This document shows, piece after piece, positions 57,842 through 64,000 of a stretch of DNA of 64,000 nt (position 1 is its first letter; each line of letters starts with the position of its first letter). The DNA is taken from the NCBI GenBank assembly GCA_016712535.1, contig JADJQW010000002.1, forward strand, positions 1,426,001-1,490,000, given 5' to 3'. The position numbers and the translations under genes were made by a program. This stretch comes from Flavobacteriales bacterium. GTDB taxonomy: Bacteria; Bacteroidota; Bacteroidia; Flavobacteriales_F; PHOS-HE28. A model generated the notes under the pieces. The model did no database searches and had not been told where the DNA came from. It saw only the letters and a list, made by a program, of their open reading frames with translations.

Positions 57842-59779
57842 ATGCGAGCCATCACCTTCCAACTCCTGACCCTTGCGCTTCTCCCGTTGACCACGGCGGC
57901 CCAAGGTCCCACCATCCCCGTCACCGATAACCTCACCGTCGAGGGCATCCCTCCATTGCCTGCCAGCCTGGTCAGCGAGGTGCGCTCCTACACGGAAGGA
58001 CGAGGGGCCTCGCTCGCGGCTTGGCATCCCGTGCGCAAGGAGATGCTCATCAGCACGCGCTTCGGCAACACCAGTCAGCTGCACCAGGTGAAGTTCCCTG
58101 GCGGTGCGCGCATGCAGATCACGTTCTACGAGGATGCGGTCGGAGGCGCCAACTACGAGCCGAATGGAGGCCGTTACTTCCTCTTCAACAAGGATGCGGG
58201 CGGCAACGAGTTCAGCCAGCTCTACCGCATGGACCCGGATGGCAGGGCGACCCTGCTCACCGATGGCAAACGATCGCAGAACGGGGGAGGGGCGTGGAGC
58301 CGCGATGGCAAGCGCATCGCCTACAGCAGCACCATGCGCAACGGCAAGGACCGCGACATCCGCGTGATGGATCCCTTGGATCCGGCGACCGACCGCGTGG
58401 TGGCCGAGAACAGCGGCGGCGGCTGGGGCATCAGCGATTGGAGCGCCGATGACAAGCAGCTCCTGATGGGCGAAGGGATCTCCGTGAACGAGAGCCGCAT
58501 CTTTCTGCTCGACATCGCCACCGGGGCGAAGACGCGTTTGCTTCCATTGAAGGACGAGCGCACCACCTACCGCGCCATCGCCTGGAACGCGGAGGGCACG
58601 GGCATCTTCCTCACGAGCAACAAGGACAGTGAGTTCAACCGGCTTTGCTTCTACGACATGAAGACGAAGAAGCTCACGCCCATCACGGCTGCGATACCGT
58701 GGGATGTGGCCGGCGTTGAGATCACGCATGACCGTTCGCGCATGGCCTTCACCACCAACGAGGACGGCCTCTCGAAGCTCTACCTCCTCGACACGCGCAC
58801 GCTCGCTTACGAGGAAGTGCCTGGAATGCCTGTTGGCCTCATCGGCGGATTGAGCTTCACGAAGGACGGCCGGGCGCTCGGACTCACGCTCACCACCTAC
58901 GCCAGCACGAGCGATGCGTTCGAGCTGGATCTGGCCAGCAAGAAGCTGCTCCGTTGGACGGAGAGCGAGCTCGGCGGCATGGATGTGAGCGGCCTGCGTG
59001 CGCCTGAGCTGGTGAAATGGCCTTCGTTCGACAAGCGCACGATCAGCGGCTACCTCTATCGGCCGCACGCGAAGTTCACCGGCAAGCGGCCCGTGATCAT
59101 CAATATCCACGGCGGGCCCGAGGGGCAATCGCGTCCCGGCTTCCAAGGCCGCAACAAATTCTTCCTGAACGAGCTGGGCGTGGCCATCATCTACCCCAAC
59201 GTGCGCGGATCCAGCGGCTACGGCAAGACCTTCCTCGATCTGGACAACGGTTACAAACGCGAGGAGAGCGTCAAGGACATCGGCGCGCTGCTCGACTGGA
59301 TCGCGGCGCAGCCCGACCTCGATGCCGACCGCGTGATGGTGACCGGCGGCAGCTACGGCGGGTACATGACACTGGCCGTGAGCGTGCTCTACGCCGATCG
59401 CATCCGTTGCGCGCTCGATGTGGTGGGCATCAGCAACTTCAACACCTTCCTGAAGAACACCGAGGACTACCGCCGCGACCTGCGCCGCGTGGAGTACGGC
59501 GATGAACGTGATCCGAAGATGGCCGCCTTCCTCGAGGGCATCTCACCGCTCAATCACGCGGAGAAGATCACCAAGCCGCTCTTCATCGTGCAGGGCGGGA
59601 ATGATCCGCGCGTGCCCGCCAGCGAGGCCGTGCAGATGAAGGACCGCATCAAGGAGAAGGGCGGTACCGTCTGGTTCCTCATGGCCAACGACGAGGGGCA
59701 CGGCTTCCGCAAGAAGGGCAACAGCGATTTCCAGTTCTATGCGACGATCGCATTTGTCCGGGAGCATCTGCTGAAATGA
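57842..59779 (+). CDS. S9 family serine peptidase (prolyl oligopeptidase type)
   Basis: 645 residues with a signal peptide (LLTLALLPLTTAAQ). An N-terminal propeller (~30-370) with repeated DG/DP loops precedes the alpha/beta hydrolase domain. The catalytic triad is visible: Ser504 in GGSYGGY, Asp588 in QGGNDPRVP, and His620 in NDEGHGF. Members cut peptides after Pro or broader residues and help use external peptides. A small membrane protein and the esterase below follow immediately downstream. Confidence 0.94.
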   Translation: MRAITFQLLTLALLPLTTAAQGPTIPVTDNLTVEGIPPLPASLVSEVRSYTEGRGASLAAWHPVRKEMLISTRFGNTSQLHQVKFPGGARMQITFYEDAVGGANYEPNGGRYFLFNKDAGGNEFSQLYRMDPDGRATLLTDGKRSQNGGGAWSRDGKRIAYSSTMRNGKDRDIRVMDPLDPATDRVVAENSGGGWGISDWSADDKQLLMGEGISVNESRIFLLDIATGAKTRLLPLKDERTTYRAIAWNAEGTGIFLTSNKDSEFNRLCFYDMKTKKLTPITAAIPWDVAGVEITHDRSRMAFTTNEDGLSKLYLLDTRTLAYEEVPGMPVGLIGGLSFTKDGRALGLTLTTYASTSDAFELDLASKKLLRWTESELGGMDVSGLRAPELVKWPSFDKRTISGYLYRPHAKFTGKRPVIINIHGGPEGQSRPGFQGRNKFFLNELGVAIIYPNVRGSSGYGKTFLDLDNGYKREESVKDIGALLDWIAAQPDLDADRVMVTGGSYGGYMTLAVSVLYADRIRCALDVVGISNFNTFLKNTEDYRRDLRRVEYGDERDPKMAAFLEGISPLNHAEKITKPLFIVQGGNDPRVPASEAVQMKDRIKEKGGTVWFLMANDEGHGFRKKGNSDFQFYATIAFVREHLLK

Positions 59780-59785
59780 GGCCGG

Positions 59786-60046
59786 ATGGAGCCGTTGGCC
59801 TTGTCGATGGCGTTCGTGCTGCTGCTTGGCGGAGGCATCGGCTGCATCCCGCTTCTTCTGCTATTCGTTGATTACCGGAAGCGCGGCCAGATCCATAAGC
59901 CCTTTCTCTACATCGCTGCCTTCGGTCTCACGTTCACCATGGTCCTGCCTTTCCTGCTGAAGAGCCTTGGCATCTGGATCGCGCTGGCTGCACCGATCGT
60001 TCTCTTCATCATGGTGCTCGTCACGCGACGGCCTACCAGGTCCTGA
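59786..60046 (+). CDS. Small two-helix membrane protein
   Basis: 86 residues with two to three hydrophobic segments (LALSMAFVLLLGGGIGCIPL, FLYIAAFGLTFTMVLPFLL, IWIALAAPIVLFIMVLV). No recognised family. It begins 6 bases after the S9 peptidase stop and its own stop overlaps the next start (TGATG). Confidence 0.68.
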   Translation: MEPLALSMAFVLLLGGGIGCIPLLLLFVDYRKRGQIHKPFLYIAAFGLTFTMVLPFLLKSLGIWIALAAPIVLFIMVLVTRRPTRS

Positions 60047-61041
60047 TGCCATTGCGCATGAACGGACTGATCAAGCAAGGCCTTTGCGCACTCGCCTTTC
60101 TGTCAGGCGCGCACCGTGCGATCGGCGACGCAGAAGGAGGGAAGCGGGCCGCGCTGGTCGAGGTTCAATCTTTCGGCAACAACCCCGGCAACCTGCGCAT
60201 GTTCGTGCGCGCGCCCCACGGAGCTGAATCGCTCGGAGGCAAGCGGCCCATGGTGATGGTGCTGCACGGCTGCGGGCAGGATGCCGAGTCGATCCTGAAG
60301 CTCAGCGGCTGGGGCGCCATAGCGGACAGCGCGGGCGCCTACCTCGTCCTCGCGCAGCAGAAGCGCAGCAACAACCCGATGCGCTGCTTCAATTGGTACC
60401 GGCAGGCCGACGCGCTCCCTGGGCGCGGCGAGGTATTCTCCATTGCGCAGATGATCGAGCATGCGGTTGCGCGTTTCCCGATCGATCGCGCGCGCGTGAG
60501 CGCTTACGGCGTTTCTGCGGGTGCGGCCATGGCGGTGGCCCTGGCGGCCTGCCATCCGGACCTGCTGCAGCAGGCCGCCATCGTGGCGGGTGCGCCGTAT
60601 GGGGGAGTCGCGAAGGGCGATGCGGATCGAAGGCCGGTGGTGCATCCCGATGCGCTCACGCCGGTGCAGTGGGCCGAGCGTGTCCGTCAGGTAGCGCTCG
60701 ATCCGGTTGATCGTTACCCGAGGATCGTGGTGGTTCATGGGGTCCGTGACCCGGTGGCCGATTTCGGGCTGGCGCGCGCGCTCGTGGCGCAATGGACGTC
60801 TGTTGCCGGGGCCGACAGCGTCCCCGAGGCCAAGGAACGGGTCGACGCGCGTGCTGCTGTGGTGCGCATGAGCTTCCGTGATTCATCGGGCACTGAGCCC
60901 GTGGTGCTCTACCGCATCGAGGAATTGGGCCATCGCCTGGCGCAGGATGATGAGGGCAGAGGCGGCTGGAACGGCAAGGACATCGGCTTCAACAGCACAC
61001 GGGCGATCGCGCGCGAGTTCGGGCTGATGCCGCAGGACTAG
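60046..61041 (+). CDS. PHB depolymerase/feruloyl-esterase-type secreted hydrolase
   Basis: 331 residues with a likely signal peptide (QGLCALAFLSGAHRA; ATG at 60058 possible). The nucleophile elbow is GVSAGAAM, the oxyanion region PMVMVLHGCGQDAESI, a late Asp in VHGVRDPVADF, and His in ELGHRLAQDDEG. The layout is that of the esterase/PHB depolymerase family (many also cut other esters). Its stop overlaps the stop of the convergent tsaC by 4 bases. Confidence 0.86.
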   Translation: MPLRMNGLIKQGLCALAFLSGAHRAIGDAEGGKRAALVEVQSFGNNPGNLRMFVRAPHGAESLGGKRPMVMVLHGCGQDAESILKLSGWGAIADSAGAYLVLAQQKRSNNPMRCFNWYRQADALPGRGEVFSIAQMIEHAVARFPIDRARVSAYGVSAGAAMAVALAACHPDLLQQAAIVAGAPYGGVAKGDADRRPVVHPDALTPVQWAERVRQVALDPVDRYPRIVVVHGVRDPVADFGLARALVAQWTSVAGADSVPEAKERVDARAAVVRMSFRDSSGTEPVVLYRIEELGHRLAQDDEGRGGWNGKDIGFNSTRAIAREFGLMPQD

Positions 61042-61658
61042 AGAACAGCGCTTGGATCGCCCTTGCCTTGGCGCACCACCAAGGGCTCGCTTTGGCTGAG
61101 GTCGATCACCGTGCTCGGCTCCAACCCGCACGGACCTGCATCGAGCACCATGGCCAGCTGATGGCCGAAGAGCTCCTCGATCCGCCACGCTTCGGAGGTG
61201 TGGTCGAGCAAGGTGTCCGGATCATGCACGCTCGTGGCGGCGAGCGCGTGCCCCAATTCCTTCACGATGGCTTGCGGCACGGCGTGGTCGGGCACACGGA
61301 TCCCGATGGTCTTGCGATTGTTCTTGAACAGCTTCGGGATGGCCGTGCTGGCCGGCAGGATGAAGGTGAACGGGCCGGGCAGCGCGCGCTTCACGATGCG
61401 GTACGCAGCTGTTTCGGTCACTCGCGCGTAGTCGCTCAGGTGGCTCAGGCTCTCGCAGATCAGCGAGAGCTCCGCTTTGCCGCGCTTGCCGCCCTTCAAT
61501 CGCGCCAGCTCTTCAACGGCACGCGCGCTCTCTGCGCTGCACACGAAGGCATGCACCGTGTCCGTTGGGCACACGATCACTTCGCCGGCGCGCAGCGCGT
61601 CAACCGCCGCCTTGATCTTGCGCGGCTCAGGATGCGTGGGATGGATATCGACCAGCAC
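61038..61658 (-). CDS. tsaC: L-threonylcarbamoyladenylate synthase (TsaC/Sua5/YrdC)
   Basis: 206 residues from a GTG at 61658. The enzyme makes threonylcarbamoyl-AMP from Thr, bicarbonate and ATP, for t6A37 modification of tRNAs that read ANN codons. Motifs: VIVCPTDTVHAFVCSAESAR (first loop), LKGGKRGKAELSLICESLSH, ALPGPFTFILPAS, TIGIRVPDHAV. This is the short TsaC form without the Sua5 extension. It follows the aldolase gene on the same strand by 8 bases. Confidence 0.94.
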   Translation of the reverse strand: MLVDIHPTHPEPRKIKAAVDALRAGEVIVCPTDTVHAFVCSAESARAVEELARLKGGKRGKAELSLICESLSHLSDYARVTETAAYRIVKRALPGPFTFILPASTAIPKLFKNNRKTIGIRVPDHAVPQAIVKELGHALAATSVHDPDTLLDHTSEAWRIEELFGHQLAMVLDAGPCGLEPSTVIDLSQSEPLVVRQGKGDPSAVL

Positions 61659-61666
61659 GGCTGCGC

Positions 61667-62332
61667 TCAGGCCTTCACGGCTGCGGCCTTGCGGTGATCG
61701 GCCAGGAACTTCTCCAGGCCGATGGTGGTGAGCGGGTGGTCGAACAGCGCGGTGATCGCGCTCAGCGGGCAGGTGGCCACATCAGCGCCCACCTCGGCGC
61801 ACTGGATGATGTGCATGGGGTGGCGGATGCTCGCCGCGAGCACTTCGGTGCGATAGCCGTAGTTGTCATAGATCAAGCGGATCTGCTCGATCAGCTGCAC
61901 GCCGTCGGTGCTCACGTCATCCAAACGGCCGATGAAGGGCGATACGAACGTGGCGCCGGCCTTCGCCGCCAGCAAGGCCTGGCCAGCGCTGAACACCAGC
62001 GTGCAGTTGGTCCTGATGCCCTTGCTGCTGAAGTGCTTGAGCGCCTTCACGCCATCGCGGATCATGGGCACCTTCACCACGATGTTGGGGTGCAGCGCGG
62101 CCAATGCCTCGCCTTCGCGCACGATGCCGGCGTGATCGGTGCTGATCACTTCGGCGCTCACGGGGCCGTCAACGATGCTGCAGATGTCGATGTAGTGCTG
62201 GCGCACGCGGTCCTCACCGCTGATGCCTTCCTTGGCCATGAGCGATGGATTGGTCGTCACGCCGTCGAGCACGCCGAGGTCCTGGGCTTCCTTGATCTGC
62301 GCGAGGCTCGCGGTGTCGATGAAGAACTTCAT
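61667..62332 (-). CDS. fsa: Fructose-6-phosphate aldolase / transaldolase-like
   Basis: 221 residues, a compact transaldolase-fold enzyme. The Schiff-base Lys lies in NIVVKVPMIRDGVKAL. Other family segments are MKFFIDTASLAQIKEAQDLG, DGVTTNPSLMAKEG, CTLVFSAGQALLAAKAGATF and SPFIGRLDD. Such enzymes cleave fructose-6-phosphate or act as short transaldolases; sequence alone does not separate the two. Co-directed with tsaC. A TACCTTCG box lies 39 bases upstream of the ATG. Confidence 0.94.
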   Translation of the reverse strand: MKFFIDTASLAQIKEAQDLGVLDGVTTNPSLMAKEGISGEDRVRQHYIDICSIVDGPVSAEVISTDHAGIVREGEALAALHPNIVVKVPMIRDGVKALKHFSSKGIRTNCTLVFSAGQALLAAKAGATFVSPFIGRLDDVSTDGVQLIEQIRLIYDNYGYRTEVLAASIRHPMHIIQCAEVGADVATCPLSAITALFDHPLTTIGLEKFLADHRKAAAVKA

Positions 62333-62371
62333 GCTTGGATCGCCGCAGCCGTTGGTGCGTTGGCGCGGCCG

Positions 62372-62379
62372 CGAAGGTA
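62372..62379 (-). promoter_or_regulatory. Putative -7 promoter box (TACCTTCG) of fsa
   Basis: TAnnTTnG box 39 bases upstream of the ATG at 62332. Confidence 0.45.
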
Positions 62380-62443
62380 TTGTCCCTTCAGTTGCTGAAA
62401 GGGCTGCGTGTTGCTGTGGTTGGAGGATGAACGTGCTCGCCGC

Positions 62444-63868
62444 TCAATGGTCCAGCACCCCGATCTTCACCTGGTAGAGCACAAGCGGGTCGTAGCTATC
62501 CTCCAAGCCGTACCAACGGAGGTAGCGGTGCGTCCAGCCCGGGCACCCGGTTGCCAATCGCTCCATGCTCACCACGCTATCCAGATTCCTGCTCTCGGGC
62601 GCCAGCACCAGGTGGGTTGATCTCGATTTCGCGGGGACGACCTTCTCGGTGATGGTCTCAGTGCTTCCCGCTGATAGGTAGAAGGGAGGTATCCATTGCC
62701 GCCAATCGCCGATCAGGTCGATGCGGACCCGTTCATCGCCGAAGCGCGTGCGGATCTCCTTCGCGAGGGCGACGCGTCCGTTGCCTGCGGGAGTGAGGGC
62801 CGCCACGACCAGCGCGAGCAGGTTGATCGCCGCGAAGGGGAAGAGCAGCCGAAGCCAGAGATCGCGCTTCATCGTCACAGGCCAGCGATCCCAGAGGGCA
62901 TCCCACGCGGCCACCAAGAGCCAGGGCATCAGGGGCGCAAGCGGGAAGAGGAAGCGCGGCTCTTTGATGGGCATGAAGGAATGCGCCATGAGGAAGGGGA
63001 GGATCAGCCACACCAGAATGTGCTTCGGTTTCAAGAGGACGAGGACAGCGCAGGCGCCAAAGAGCATCAATGCCACGGGCGGCGTTGCGTATTTCACGAT
63101 GAAGAGCACGTGCTGGTACCATGGCAACACGGTGAATCGCCAAGCCTCTTCGCCGGTCATCGCTGCCAGTCCATAGTTCCAGAGGGCAACGGTGAAGGTG
63201 CCGTACGCAACCGCATCCACGCCAATGCCGATGGCGATCGCAGCCGCGCCTCCGCCGACGATCCGAAGCAGGCGTGACCGCGATTCCTTCTTCACGAGAA
63301 GCAGCCAGAGCATAGCAGCCACCGGCAGCAATGCCACCGCAGGCCTGCAGATCACGGCGGCTCCCCACCACGCACCGATGGCCCAAGGGCTCCTCGGTTT
63401 CTCCCCCAGCAGCAAGGACAGCCCACGCGCGAACAGCAGTGCGCTCCACGCTTCTCCGGAGAAGCGGATCAGCAGCACCGGCACGAACCAGAGGAACCAG
63501 CTGAGCGCATCAAGGGCCTGGTGATTCTCGGTTCGCAGCTCCGGCTTCACGGCGCGCACAAGGCCATGCATCACCCAAAGCGCGAGCACGGCGGTGATCA
63601 GCCGCAGCAGCAAGGTGAGCGTGAAAGGATTGGAGATGCCGATCGCCGCGCAGGCCTCGAATACCCCTGCGGCGATGACCGGGAGCAAGTTGCTGCGCCA
63701 GGCGCGTTGGAAGTCAATCGGCATGGCATCGGCCTCCATGTTCCCGCGCAAGTGCTCCGCGACCAGGATCACATGCTGGAACTCGTCCTCAGAGGAATGG
63801 CCCACGCCGAACCACGCGCACGTGATCAGAACCAGTGCAGCGAGTACGAGGTTCCAGCGGTGCGCCAT
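62444..63868 (-). CDS. GT-C family (GT22-like) membrane glycosyltransferase
   Basis: 474 residues with ~9-10 transmembrane helices. The first periplasmic loop has SSEDEFQHVI, the acidic D-E-x-Q signature seen in ALG9/PIG-B-like mannosyltransferases. PIKEPRFLFPLAPLMP matches the HKExRF/Y-like loop of the same family (here KEPRF). The enzyme would transfer a sugar from a polyprenyl-phosphate donor to a glycolipid or protein on the periplasmic face. It is a stand-alone gene; its partner sugar pathway is not visible. Confidence 0.82.
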   Translation of the reverse strand: MAHRWNLVLAALVLITCAWFGVGHSSEDEFQHVILVAEHLRGNMEADAMPIDFQRAWRSNLLPVIAAGVFEACAAIGISNPFTLTLLLRLITAVLALWVMHGLVRAVKPELRTENHQALDALSWFLWFVPVLLIRFSGEAWSALLFARGLSLLLGEKPRSPWAIGAWWGAAVICRPAVALLPVAAMLWLLLVKKESRSRLLRIVGGGAAAIAIGIGVDAVAYGTFTVALWNYGLAAMTGEEAWRFTVLPWYQHVLFIVKYATPPVALMLFGACAVLVLLKPKHILVWLILPFLMAHSFMPIKEPRFLFPLAPLMPWLLVAAWDALWDRWPVTMKRDLWLRLLFPFAAINLLALVVAALTPAGNGRVALAKEIRTRFGDERVRIDLIGDWRQWIPPFYLSAGSTETITEKVVPAKSRSTHLVLAPESRNLDSVVSMERLATGCPGWTHRYLRWYGLEDSYDPLVLYQVKIGVLDH

Positions 63869-63902
63869 GGTACGCGGTGGCCACTAAGATGGCCCCATTG
63901 CC

Positions 63903-64000
63903 TCAAGCCCGCTCGATACCCTCCCGCAGCGCCTCCATGAATTTCTCCGTGGTGAGGTAATGCTCGGCGCTCACCTTCTCTCCATGGATGCAGGCCGCGA
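63903..64000 (-). CDS. 3' end of a gene running off the right edge, unidentified
   Basis: Only the last ~32 codons are present (ends EKVSAEHYLTTEKF ... REGIERA before TGA at 63903-63905). A charged alpha-helical tail is visible. Too little is present to name it. Confidence 0.55.
   Translation of the reverse strand, partial: AACIHGEKVSAEHYLTTEKFMEALREGIERA

Noticed and set aside
1..64000. tRNA, rRNA, riboswitch and transposase genes.
   Set aside because: No cloverleaf T-loop signature, rRNA segment, known riboswitch core or transposase motif could be found by reading. Covariance-model scans were not possible here.

Overview
The window looks like a chromosomal segment of a GC-rich member of the Bacteroidota, probably Flavobacteriales-like. 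The evidence is: a type IX secretion protein (PorQ); at least six secreted proteins ending in the T9SS C-terminal sorting domain; SprB-type repeats; many SPII lipoproteins; small families typical of this phylum (KTSC/DnaJ, DUF4920, SPOR-tailed proteins); and the phylum's promoter -7 box (TAnnTTnG) just ahead of most transcription units. The genus assignment is inference. I see no rRNA, tRNA, IS transposase, integrase or CRISPR array.

Layout. 1-7.8 kb: a truncated beta-propeller exoprotein, a DnaJ/KTSC protein and a very large alpha-2-macroglobulin lipoprotein with an intact CLEQ thioester. 8-13.9 kb: a three-gene surface operon (SprB-repeat/fibre protein, clan-A glycoside hydrolase, T9SS cargo) whose first gene sits beside a 13-copy heptanucleotide repeat. 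14-26.4 kb: exported proteins of unknown role, a membrane-tethered HPRT-like phosphoribosyltransferase, a PKD/T9SS protein, a polytopic membrane protein and a two-gene SPOR-type envelope unit. 26.7-31.2 kb: porQ, cmk, a zinc protease, tryptophan 2,3-dioxygenase and small envelope proteins. 31.2-41.6 kb: T9SS cargo plus small hydrolases, two acetyltransferases, a CPBP protease and an S4 protein. 41.7-46.3 kb: a two-gene SPFH / divergent NAD-kinase module lying between phosphoenolpyruvate synthase (ppsA) and a decayed copy of the ppsA 3' end. 46.4-49.9 kb: small genes among clustered REP-like intergenic repeats. 49.9-57.7 kb: a cyanophycin region with divergent cphA (synthetase) and cphB (cyanophycinase), and iaaA (isoaspartyl dipeptidase) 2 kb further on. 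57.8-64 kb: an S9 peptidase, a PHB-depolymerase-like esterase, TsaC/Sua5, fructose-6-phosphate aldolase, a GT-C glycosyltransferase and a truncated gene.

How the genes fit together. CphA, CphB and IaaA form a complete polymerise, depolymerise and hydrolyse-dipeptide route for the nitrogen reserve cyanophycin, so all three steps can be read from one 7-kb stretch. PorQ and the T9SS cargo reflect an outward-facing, surface-decorated lifestyle. The most system-like unexplained unit is the SPFH-NAD-kinase pair with its flanking duplication. The most striking regulatory sequence is the heptamer tract, which could switch the N-terminus of a surface protein by frame.
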